Assembly: GCA_947172415.1 (NCBI GenBank)
Contig: OX359193.1
Location: forward strand, 4,768,501 to 4,832,500
Reading direction: 5' to 3'
Source: Chondrosia reniformis
Taxonomy: Eukaryota; Porifera; Demospongiae; Chondrillida; Chondrillidae
DNA length: 64,000 nt
This document shows, in pieces, positions 37,617 to 48,400 of the stretch. A program made the position numbers and the translations under genes. The stretch's first letter is position 1. Each line of letters begins with the position of its first letter. The notes beneath the pieces are model-generated. The model did not search any database. It was not told the DNA's origin and worked only from the letters and a program-made list of their open reading frames with translations.

Positions 37617-38462
37617 TATGTAGAGGCTCTCCAATGAGTGTGCAATCAGTTACACACACATTCCACTACACTCTTTTATTATACTATGTTTGACAGTAGC
37701 TCGAAAATATATCTGCTTATCATCACAGCACAGCACAGACCTAGTGCAATTAACTCCGTTACTTCATATATTTGCCATTTCTCATGATCAGTCAATCTAT
37801 AACTTGAATGTTTACTATTGAAGAGATGGATGGGAGAACCATATTTGTATGTTTATTCTGCAACTGCTACATGTATATAGATCTACAAATAAACTGCAAT
37901 CATACATGGCAAAATTTCACAAATGACAAATAACAATTTATGTACCTTTTATTATATTCTAATGCAGACAACTTATATACATACAATTAAATTAATACAA
38001 AAGAGTTACACTCCACATTATGTACTGCTTGCATTGATTTGCTATATATACGTAAGTTTAAGCTAACATAGAGATGCATGGGGTATGCATGTAAAATTAC
38101 TTCATTAGAATTAAAGATAGGCAACATTATGTATGAATAGTGGTCACATTAAAGAGATATTTAGTTCTTGAGAAAAAGAGCTTGTCCATCTTAGCTCTTA
38201 TATTATGGAATGTCATTCATATTTCCATCCGCCAACTGTCACTTTTCAGTGATTATATATATAGCAACCTGTGATACAAGATTTACTAAAGAATTTGTCA
38301 TGGATACGTACACTAATTATATAAGCTGTGGTATGTATATATCACTATAGCTAGGCAATTATATAATGCATGAGGAGTATTTTTGGTGGCTGAATATAGT
38401 TAACATGATTTGAGTTGATTAGTTGAAATCATGCCTAATATTACATTCCTTATATACTGAAA

Positions 38463-38708
38463 GGAAGATACAGATTAACCCAATTAATGAACTCTTATTA
38501 ATCCACTATTATGAATGTTTTCCAATGTCATCCATGATTATTATCATTCCCTTTCTCTTTTTTTGTTTTCACTACCTCATCTTACTCTTTCATATTACTA
38601 TGTACTATTTGTTTGTTACTTCACTGGGCTTCCTGTAAAGTAGCCAATTGGCTAAGTGGAGTCACCAGTATAATAATGATTTGATATTGATATTGATAAA
38701 GAAAGCAT
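38463..38708. mobile_element. About 245-bp insertion at the unit 2/3 junction, possible retroposon 3' end
   Basis: Unit 1 reads TATATACTGAAGTGAACTTATG at 28752-28773, while here the same anchors are separated by about 245 bp. The segment ends in GATTTGATATTGATATTGAT, a short tandem tail of the kind found at the 3' end of some LINEs and their SINEs. No open frame or terminal inverted repeat was seen. Confidence 0.55.
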
Positions 38709-39008
38709 GAAGTGAACTTATGCAATCTCAAATATACGTATATGCATATTGTGCCAAGTGGAAATGTACTATAAGTGCTTATCAAAATTATAAACAAAAA
38801 AATGTATTAGTAATGAATTTGTTTCTGTAATGTTTTTGTCTTTTCCACTTGTTAGCTAAAAGACTTTCTATAAGTAACTCTCTCTTGTACCTCTGTGTCA
38901 GAAGGGATGAAAGTAACAAATATTAAATCAAACACTTTAAATACTCAAATTGAAAGTACACAAACCATACTAACCTGTATACATTTGTTTTTAACTTATA
39001 GTCGTTCA

Positions 39009-40886
39009 TTACATCATTCTACACCACGTCTGAGGCACTTCATCAATATTTATTCTTTGCACTACAGCCATGTGTCTAGTTTTTAGTTCAGTTCTGTGAA
39101 AAGAATATCTTCACTCAACGCCATCGAGTAATAAAATACTTAATTAGTAGATATGTATGTACATCATGCATCTTTTAAGAGTATCTAGGGACACATTTCA
39201 TGTTATCTATTGTAGAATTTCTGATAATAAGGACAAAATAACACAGAATTCTAGTCATACATGGACATACTCTATGAATATCATTAAAAAGTAATGAATA
39301 AAATTACAGAATTAATCTTCCTGTGTACATAGTCAACTGGCCAAGTTAATTGGTGTACATACATAAATCAGAGATCAGGGACTGCAGAGGAGGTCTGGGA
39401 GACCCTTCAAATGGTGAGCCAACAATTTGAGTAAAATTGAAGACTGACTGGTGAAGGAATCAGCGAGAGTCTCAGTTCTCTTGAAATTTACTGTATTACA
39501 CAAACTACCCATAAGTGGGTTTAGTACAGGTTCTTTTAAACTAAAACCTTTACTAAAATAATATTAACAATTATTCCAGTCTCCATTCAAATTTGAGTCA
39601 GTCAGTTTCTCTATATTTGCAGAAACAAGTAACAACAACTTTACCCAACTAAAATCAAATTACTAGCTCCCTTCACACCTGTAGACTATTGTCAGTGGTG
39701 AGGTTTACTCTATATCTGATGAGTAGAAATAGATATAAGTCAACTGTAATAGACTATTGTATCAGGACCAACTTAAGGATTTATATACAATTGCTTCTAT
39801 AGATACTTACCTCAATAATTCTCCTTTGCTTTGCTTCTCTAAATAGTTGATTTTCTGTTGTGTCTCTGTTCCTTTGTCGTTTGAATCAGCTACTTCCGTC
39901 TGTATATACATACAACAGAGCATACGTATATCAATGGAAGTGAGATGTAGCATTTGTAGAAAGCTTTAAACAAATTTCTAACACTTGTGGAAGGAATTAA
40001 TCAGTGATATGTACATAGAAAGTACATTAAATAGATCAACACCAGATACTTCGATTCTGAATACATCTGGTAAATGTATTTCCAACAGACTAGCATTGGT
40101 AATGTGTAAACATATACGTACATACGTGAAATGTGTTAACTTGCTGTGATCCAAAGTCAAGAGGTGAAACTCATTAAATTTGTTAATAATCTGTAATATA
40201 TAATATCAGTACACTATCGGCTCCCTAGTCCACAATGTACTTTCACCAGTCAGGATGAGACTTCAATTGATCTTTCTATTTAACAATGTGTCTGTATGTC
40301 CCATATGTACTATATCTTTTGGATGGTTCATCTTTTGACATCTAAAGACACAGTTTGGTAAACCTTTTGTCAACAAAATATTTACTAAACTGTGTCTTTA
40401 GACGTCCAAAAAGTCAAAAGACGAACCATCAAAAGATAAGTTGGAAGCAGTTATGGAAGTTATTCTTACTCTATTAGGTGTAAACTGGTGGATAACTAGT
40501 GATGTTGTGTGCAGGCAGTGTTAATACATTCAGCCAGGTAAATCAGCAGAGGCATGGGAGGTGTTACAGTAGGATACAGTACCTTCAACTGAGTGTTTCT
40601 CTCCATCAGTTCTTGGACCTTTAGTTCGTACTTTCTTTCAGATTGCTTCAATCTCTCCACTTGATCAATCAATGTCTGCTTCTCCTTCATTTCCTTCTCC
40701 TGCAACAAGACAATATATCAACTGAATAAAATATATAAATAAACTTTCAACAAAACCTATGTTGAAAATGCTAAATTCATCCTTCAAGCTAGTGTCTCTC
40801 TCCTTCAAGCTAGTGTCTCTCTCCTTCAAGCAACTGTCTCCCTCCTTCAAGCTAATCTCTCTCTCCTTCAAGCTAGTGTCTCCCTC
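39009..40886 (-). pseudogene. Remnant 3' exons of tandem copy 3
   Basis: Exons equivalent to the 3' part of copies 1 and 2: 40886-about 40780 (five heptads such as SLKERDT), 40699-40583 (EKQTLIDQVERLKQ), 39899-39811 and 39093-39009. The exon at 39899-39811 is a deletion fusion of TEVADSNDKGTETQQK with the end of the exon matching 20164-20070, removing five coiled-coil exons. The terminal exon ends like copy 2 (VPQTWCRMM then TAA). With the kelch exon reading into a stop upstream, these exons are probably no longer translated with it. Confidence 0.65.
40314..40437. repeat. Short fold-back repeat, copy 3
   Basis: Equivalent of 21984-22107 and 31567-31690 in unit 3. Confidence 0.78.
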
Positions 40887-41531
40887 CTAAGAATGCATGT
40901 TAATACTTTTATACACTACAGCTTTAGAATAGAATTTTATAAAAAAAACGTTTTAAAGCTATGGTTCAATAAACAAACACATCTCAAGTCATTGTAGGAG
41001 TCAATAAGTCAATATTCGTATACGTAGTTCCTAGCTGTATACGCAGTACCTAGCTGTCCTATTTTTGGCATTAAAGTAAAATGCAACTTACAGTTATTCC
41101 TATAGTTACGTATACATAAAATCCTAATATAATTATATGAATACATGTATGAATAATTTTCAAAACATTCACTGACAAATCTATTTGCATGCCTTTATTT
41201 ATCTTTCTTAACAAGGAAAACCTTATTTAATCTATAAAATAATTTAAGAAAGCAAAATATTTAATACGAGTAATAAGTCTAAGACGTTAATGACTATTTT
41301 CACTGGTAAAATGGCCGACTTTAGGCTGCCAAATAAACTTCGTAGCAATTTACTATTGAGGGAGCAGTATATAAATTGTGTTTACAACCAACAACCAACA
41401 ATGTATAGTACCAACATCTTATAACTAATTACACAAACGTACACTAGGTACTTCTATAAAACGTACACCGTCTACTTTCTCCTTCAAATGTAAAGAGCAA
41501 GAAGACTACAGTCTTTGTTAGTGGAATAAAG

Positions 41532-42919
41532 TTACCCCTTAAACTCATGAGAACGTTCGTAGTACACACGAGAACTTAAAACAATACAAATCTTTTTAGC
41601 ATTGACACGCGCTTCGCTATCGTACAGTACAGCTCTGGTCTCATATTGTCCTACTAATACTCCTCCAATAGTGAGAAACGTAGTTCCATTGAGGGAAGCT
41701 GTACAGGTGTTGTAACAAGACGTTTGTATACTAATTGGTATCCACTTCTTCTCAAAAATAAAGATTCCTTTTGGACCTACTAGGACTGGTAGGGTGCTGC
41801 ATTGTAAAAGTGAACTGTTCAATGGTGCATACTCGAGCTCTTCCCAGTGATGTACATCATTATTGGTAAGTGAGGCCATAAAATTCTTATGCATTCTCCA
41901 AAAATATCCATACTGGCATCCATTGTCATAGATGTAAATGTATTCACCACACAATGCCATGTGGTGATGTGATAATGGAGGAAGTTTCAGATTTGATCGG
42001 ATCCACTTTCTATTCTTAATATCCAGGAATTCAATTGTGCCTCCTTGTCCTCCAGACACAATTACTAAGTCTCCAATTGCTAAAACACCAGGCCTGGATC
42101 GTGCAGTGTGCATTGGAGGATAAAGCTCTAACCATTCTTCACCGGTCCATGTCAGTAGCTTTCTTGTAGGAGTGTCTATCAGAGTTAACTGATCTTTTAT
42201 GATGGTGGTGGCTCCACTGTGAGAATACGGAGATGGAGGTAGTGTTGACCATTTCTTTGTTAGTACATTGTATACCTGAATGATCTGTTCAGATGCCTTA
42301 TTTCTACATTCTCCTCCGCAGACAAATACTCTTTGATTGATGACAACAGCTTTGCCAAATTTGGTTCCAATGGGCATTTCCGGTATTTCAGTTAATTTTA
42401 GGACGTGACCTCCTTCAGCTGTTAGGAGGTCACTTCGAAATACCTAATTAGAGACAAAAAAGAAAAGATAATATTCACTGTTTGGAGGAACTGAATGACA
42501 TGGAAGGAGGTATACGTGAAGAATTACATTAGATTATTAAACTATGAGCCATGCATGCACGTTAAGACAAGAATTAAGGTTTACGGCTTACAGGCCCCAA
42601 AAAGTGTTCTTACAATAAGCTGCTACAAAACCTCCTTCCGTGTCATTCAGTTCCTCCAAACAGGGGACAACTGTAATTGAATTTAAGTACACGAGCCAGC
42701 CAAGTATACTCCTTTCTAAACAAACCCAATTGAACAGTCTCTGTAAAGATATGCCAGCTACGTCCCGACAGAGCAGGTTCACTTGCAATATCTGTCTCAG
42801 TCCAAAGCTTTAAGTATTTCAGATCTATAGCTGCAGTCAGACCGTTTGATTCCGGGCGGCTTCGCCCATCTTTTACTTACAAGAGACCAATTAAGTAAAC
42901 TCACTTTATCTTTGTTCAT
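41532..42919 (-). CDS. Kelch-repeat protein, truncated (tandem copy 3, 5' part)
   Basis: Exons 42919-42881 (MNKDKVSLLNWSL) and 42443-41532 (begins VFRSDLLTAEGGH). The kelch exon is intact and keeps the motif FVCGGECRN, which copies 1 and 2 lack (they read FVCTEQ), so this copy may be closer to the ancestor. The donor site found in copies 1 and 2 after DIAVE is missing; the frame runs on into former intron sequence and stops after EARVNAKKICIVLSS and about 15 more residues. The predicted product is a kelch-only protein of about 315 residues. It could be a functional short kelch protein or a pseudogene; the open frame over the whole kelch part favours some constraint or recent origin. Confidence 0.65.
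42480..42662. other. Local inversion/duplication upstream of the kelch exon of copy 3
   Basis: GTTTGGAGGAACTGAATGAC at 42480 has its reverse complement near 42643-42662. The text between them (TTACGGCTTACAGGCCCC ... AATAAGCTGCTACA) is the reverse complement of units 1 and 2 (about 25395-25450). An inverted copy of about 100 bp therefore lies next to its direct counterpart, inside the first intron. Confidence 0.75.
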
Positions 42920-43594
42920 ATCTTCAGCAAATCGAACAAACTAAAAACTGAGAAAACACTTCACTGTAACTGTAACTGTCACTATAACAACTCTTGGTGG
43001 TAGATCTGGTTTATCCCGCCTCTCCTGAGAGGAAAACCCGGGTGAGTATGCGTCATTTCGTAATGTTTATATGGCGACTACTACTACTACACTAACCCTA
43101 ACCCTAACTAATACAGCTTTACCACCAACGTAAATGAATTATTTCTAGAGGTAGCTCGTAAACTTCATCGCGTGCTATTAAACTGGGATACTACAAAGAA
43201 CTGATCAACCCAGATCCAATTAGCTACATTACCTAAGTAGCTGTAGCTACACATCGCTGGATCAATGATTTTCTAATACTCATGCACTGCAGTTTAATGA
43301 ACTTTTATAAGTTGACATTATGACAAAAGAATGTCTCCAAAGAGTTAAAACACGAATAATAATGATTGTTTATTATTGTGACATGCTATACAAAAGCCGA
43401 AATCAATAAAGACAGCCCTACCACAAGGATTAATAAAGAGTTTACCATTAGAGCAGCTTACAATTGAATTGGAGTGATGGGGAAAGTGAATTGTTTGTAT
43501 TTATAAAACTATATGGATGCAGAAATAAAGTGGCTGATTTATGGTGTTATATTGTATATACAAGTAGATCCTTTGTTCCACCTGCTCTTTGCAG
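42920..43594. other. Spacer between divergent kelch copy 3 and SGF11-like gene
   Basis: Presumed promoters of both flanking genes. Upstream exons of the SGF11-like gene should lie here or be very short, but none was identified. It contains three telomere-type repeats at 43090-43108. Confidence 0.4.
43090..43108. repeat. Short interstitial telomere-like repeat
   Basis: CTAACCCTAACCCTAACTAA follows a CTA run (ACTACTACTACTACA). The matching place in units 1 and 2 has only CACTACTAATACAGC, so the telomere-type units were gained in unit 3. Confidence 0.7.
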
Positions 43595-43846
43595 ACATAG
43601 TGCTTTCTGCATCTGATGATGTGGATGTACTTGGTAACACTAAACAGGATCTCAAAAAGCCCAACCTGACCTGCAGATGTCCAAAGTGCAGCGTGACCAT
43701 CGGAGTACCAAAGTTTGCGCCTCATCTTGAGAAGTCCATGGGACTTGGTCACAACAGACTGGCCAGCAAGAGACCACAGCGGATACTCGACTCTGAGAGT
43801 GGGGGAAGTGACTCTGAAGGGGAGGAGTATGTGCCGGACAAGAAAG
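43595..43846 (+). CDS. SGF11/ATXN7L3-like SAGA deubiquitinase-module subunit, partial
   Basis: One exon of 84 codons, acceptor TTTGCAG and donor AAAG|GTAACA. It encodes DIVLSASDDVDVLGN, then TCRCPKCSVTIGV and KFAPHLEKSMGLGHNRLASK, then an acidic serine-rich tail (DSESGGSDSEGEEY). The APHLEKxMGxGxNxxxxASxR segment is the signature of the Sgf11 zinc finger, which anchors the Ubp8/USP22 deubiquitinase module to SAGA and the nucleosome. The fourth expected zinc ligand, Cys in HLEKC, is Ser here (codon TCC). The 5' exons carrying the ENY2-binding helix were not found. Downstream, splicing to the open frame at 43954-44153 would be out of phase. If unspliced, the frame ends at 43875. Confidence 0.78.
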
Positions 43847-45441
43847 GTAACACAGGATTAGGCACACACACATAATAGCAAGAAGGATAAAATAAAGATT
43901 TTAAATAAATTGTAACACCAGTAGTAGGATGTCATGTCATACCAAGGATTCACAGAAGATCAAGATTAAGGAAAAGACAAGGACTCCCAGGATCACTGAT
44001 GAAGGGTGCATGGAATTCCCAGAAACAGCCAGTGGAGAAGATGAAAGAAAGGAAAAGAAGAAAGATAAGACTCCTGTATCTTCATCCAAGGCTCTCTTCA
44101 GGTCAATTGTTGCTCCTGGAGAGGCAAGCTTCAGGAGTAGTGGCAGCAGCCTGTAAGTGAAGTTATAGACATCCTTCATGAAGTGAAATGCATAAGTGAA
44201 AACATGCATATACCTAATTATAAGAGACATACTCTTAAGGTTCCATGCATGAAGGAACTCAAAGCAGTATTTAGAGACCTTACCAATAAAGGACCATTGT
44301 GAACAAAAGTTACTCCAGAGCCAGGTTAGTGAATTGCAGAAATGTAATATATTATTTTGTTGCAAATGCAGAATGTGCCATCACCCATTTTTCAAGACAA
44401 ATAGCGTCCTGACCACAGGTGTGGGGGACTTGGGACTAGGGCTTCAAAATAGGGACTGTCCCGCTCAAATCAGGATGGTTGGACATGCAGTCAGGTTGTG
44501 AAAGAACTCTTGGCTCTTTAACTCAAAAACAAATTGTATTAACAAGGGTAAAATTAAAACATTCAAAAAATTAAGGTAGAAGTAGGGATTGCAATGCTGC
44601 TAACAGTGACTACTGTATCACACAACCAGCTATATAATATATAGTAAGCTGCAGCTTCTCCATTGGTACTATAATTTAGTGTAGATGTAAATGAAACGAT
44701 CAAAGTGAAAATAAACTTTCTGGTTGAAAATAATAATACAGACAAAAATAAAATTCACATGTCAGTCAGTCATAAGTACAAGTATAGTTTACATGTGTGT
44801 GCATTGTGTGTAAAATTATTTAAGGTGGTCCATCACCTCCAGTAGGTTTAGCAAAACCCGTATATGCAAAGGTAAACATGATTTTCTCTTTCTGGTAGAC
44901 AAATTCATGTTCAACCAAGCCAGAGCATCAAAGCATAACAACAGTGACCTGCAAGACAGAATAGATCAATCAATTTGCAATCAATAGTCAAATTCATAAT
45001 AAATATTTTACATAAGTCAGAGTACATAAAAACATGGCTAGCAATTAGTTTATGATTAAAAGGAAACATGTAACACATAGCATGTGTTTTCTGAATATCA
45101 GTCAGAGGGAGATACAGATGTGAAAGTGTGGAGGGTGCTAATTTGTATGGGGTGTGAAAGAAAAGGTAAAATTAGGGGCAAGGTTTTAAATTATATTCAA
45201 ACTCTAAGACTGAATCTGTAATATATTTGAGTTCAGTAAACTTGATATATACGATAATGCTGTTAACACTCTATACGTATATAACCTTTTTCTAATTTGG
45301 TTAGTAAAATCTATAGCTAGTTAAATAAGTAGACTACTTATTCCAATAGCAATGGGTGACCGATTTCATAAACAGCAATACTACAGTGTATTGTGTGTAG
45401 ATTAACAACTATTGCATGAATGTTCAGATCAAGCCACCATG
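43847..45441. other. Spacer between convergent SGF11-like and MED13 genes
   Basis: Apart from the dispersed repeat at 43945-44135, no exon was recognised. A MED13-like C-terminal reading frame at 45338-45444 lies at its right edge. Further 3' exons of the SGF11-like gene may be hidden here. Confidence 0.4.
43945..44135 (+). repeat. Dispersed repeat family, copy A
   Basis: Matches 46022-46266 and 63222-63405: GATTCACAGAAGATCAAG, AGGACTCCCAGGATCACTGA, AAGACTCCTGTATCTTC. It contains the CTGATGA (43996-44002) and GAAACAG (44022-44028) boxes but lacks the AGCTGTCTGACCC part of the other copies. An open frame of 75 codons crosses it (Lys-rich), with a possible donor at 44153, so exonisation in the SGF11-like gene is possible though the phase does not fit. 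Confidence 0.8.
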
Positions 45442-48400
45442 CTAGTGTCTGGCTGCTGCATATTGTACTAGGGCTTCCACGATTCTGCCTTCTACTCTTG
45501 ACTGTATGAGAGATTTGTAGCTATATCCTATGCAGTACAGCCTTAGGTTAATAACAGTATCAACAGCCCCACCCCTAAATCTACCCTTTCTTAAAGTTAA
45601 TTACCCAAGAGTCTCCAACGGATTATTCTGACTTTCTTGTTTCAGGTTTCCTGCAAACTGCCAATGTAGTGATACTTTGAGAACAGCAGGATCACTGGAA
45701 AAAGTTGAAACTCGTTTTCCAAACAGACCTTTGATATTGCTCTCAAGAGAATCTGATGAAATTAAGTATCCTTCTGCAAGGGGCTGATCCAGTGTACCCA
45801 CCCCTTGAGGTAATGCAGCTGCAGGCTGTTCCACTAGAACAGGAATTTAGAAAAATTCAATAAATATGTTATTTAAACACTAGATCATTCAAGCTTACAA
45901 TGCCCAATGAATAATAATTATGTTGCATAAGAATTGAAACTGCATGCGTGCTTTATGATTAATGTCAAACTAGATTTAGATTTAATAGTTTGTACATGTC
46001 CGACTTTGCTAAGATGTACATGAGGATTCACAAAAGATAAAGATAAAGAAAAAGACAAAGACTCCCAGGATCACTGATGAAGGATGGAATTCCCAGAAAC
46101 AGCTGTCTGACCCAGTGGATAAGAAGATGAGAAAGAGAGGAAAAGAAGAAAGAAAAGACTCCTGTATCTTTCTCCAAAGCTCTCTCCAGGTTTAGTTCCC
46201 CTATAGGCTTTTTTACTGAATAGGCACAGCATGTAGGAAAATGGTGTATTAGATTTTTCATGTACGTACGTACCTTGGCTACTTTAGGTATGTATATGTA
46301 TATTACATACACAGGTAAACCTACATAGCATAAATTGTTGAGTAACAGGCTTACCAGATCCACTTCCCCAGTCACCCCACAGGTCATCTGTAAATTCAAT
46401 GTCATCGGGCATCTCAGAGGGGCCAGCAGTAAAGATTTCTTGAAAATAATCTTCACCACCATGTGGTGACATTGTAGGCAGAGATGTTGGGTGAGGTGGT
46501 AAAATGAGCAGATGGGAGAGACTTGTAGGAACATCTAAAAAGCATACACAAATTAAAAAAGCTGATTATAAGGAACTTCTGGGCGCAAATGTTCAATTAC
46601 TAAACATACATATGTAGTTTGGCTCATTAATTTTATTTCTTCATTAAATAAATAGCCAGTTGGTCTAAACACGCCAAATATAAAGTCAGTCTTACAGGGA
46701 GAGCTAAGCTAGTCTTGATAAAGAGAAAGGGTTAACTTTACTGCCTGTATCAGTTAATTTGGCACACTATATGTATGTTTATACATTTCTGTGGAGTGTT
46801 GTGATTACAGCATTCACATCCAGGAGGGGTATGCCCAAAGCATGAAGCAAACTTCAAGCACAACAAACCAGGCATATGGTAATGTAACCAACCTACCATG
46901 TTTGGGCAATATGTGAACAGTGTTGTCCAGTTGAACCGAAGAAATTACTACACTTATGAGTTCAGGAAACTTAGAAGTCTCTTTACAGGCAGTGCACTGT
47001 CCCTTCAAAGTTTTATTTGCTGTTATGAGCCAATCATTTTGTATGACATCTAGCCATTCTGCAGAAAGTTTAATATTTAATATCAAAATTGATAATTGCT
47101 TGACAAATACCCAGCAGATTCACTTTAGAGGTACGTACATACATGTACAGTGTAACTCTAGTGTTTTTTTAATCATTAATAATGTACCTGCTGTCTCTGA
47201 CACTGTGGGGATGCCAATCCTAGTGATAACCACATTCCAACTCAAAACTGTCCCTGAGATTACTGACAAGCAATAGTCCCAGAGCTTTTGCAGTGACATA
47301 GAACGGCATGACCTCACACCATAAAGTTTACTACAAAATAAAAGTTTGGGATGTAACAATACATACTCTTTGGCAGTCAGTGATGAGGTACGTACAGTAC
47401 GTAGCTGTTATAATATAACTTATGCACACATATGTACATATGTACATATATACAGTATAGATGCATAGGTACATACAAACTGTATATACACACATATTTC
47501 AAGTGGTGACACAGTTTAATCAAAATCTTACTGTGCTTCATGAATTTCAAACACTGCAGTGCTCAAAAGTTGACCCTGCTTGTCACAGAAGGCAGCAAGA
47601 AGCCATTTTTTATCCAAGGAGACACAGTAGGAGCAAAATAAAACTTCTTCATCATTTGACAGCCAATTGGCTCCACTGAACATCAAGTTACTTTGGGTAG
47701 CTGAAGGTCTGTCAGGAGCCAAAGCAAACAGTGGAGCAAAGAAAGATCCATTTGAAGCATCCTGAGAAAAAACAACCGGCAAAAGCCACAATTGGAGGTA
47801 CATTCTTAGCTTCCTTAAATATTATAACCACTTACTTTTAATAGTTTCTGGCGGTCACAGGCTGGTCCAAATGATGTCATAGACTGGGCATCACAGTACG
47901 CTCTTGGATGAATACGACAACAAGAGTAAGTTCCAAAAGCTAGATTCCTTAATTGACTTCCACTGAAGGTCATGTCATAAAAACCAGGGATGTTGTGGGT
48001 TAAAAAAATCTAACAATGAAATAATAGAATGGTAAGTGCAAACTAAACTTGGAAATATAATAAAGCAGGAATACTATTGCATAGCACTTCACTGTAAATA
48101 GAAATTTCAAGAGGAGTTTTCTATGGATTTTATGTGCTGTTACTTTTCACCTTCAAGTCTAATAACTAACCTGAGGTGTTAGCAATTTTCGAATAAAATA
48201 AGGAATATCCTCATTTTCGATCAGGTTTGCCATAGTCTCCATTGTTTTGAATATTATTTCTGCATTCAAATCAGCTTCTAAGACCACATACAGCATAATC
48301 CCTGTAGGGCTCATTCCAACATTTGGGTTCACTGTAGAACTGGTTCCCACTGAAATTGCAGTGCTATCTGAATCTGTCAAAAAGTCGACCAAACTTTGCA

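Larger units (their letters stand above)
29144..38900. repeat. Tandem segmental duplication, unit 2
   Basis: Second unit, equivalent to 19.3-28.9 kb. Relative to unit 1 it has a merged coiled-coil exon, a shorter heptad array, an extra segment at about 33225-33570, a 429-bp MITE at 37188-37616 and an extra segment of about 245 bp at 38463-38708. Confidence 0.92.
35297..39008. other. Spacer between tandem copies 2 and 3
   Basis: Equivalent of 25.9-29.1 kb. It holds the presumed promoter of copy 2, the 17-bp minisatellite, the 429-bp MITE and a short insertion near 38.5 kb. No gene was recognised. Confidence 0.5.
39093..43130. repeat. Tandem segmental duplication, unit 3 (partial)
   Basis: Third, more diverged and deleted unit. 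It matches units 1 and 2 from the shortened terminal exon to just upstream of the first exon (last shared text near CTAATACAGCT, about 43110). Confidence 0.88.

Noticed and set aside
46028..46534. 168-codon minus-strand frame
   Set aside because: It covers the repeat copy B and an out-of-frame reading of the MED13 exon at 46534-46355; the correct frame there is DVPTSLSHLL ... DDLWGDWGSGS.
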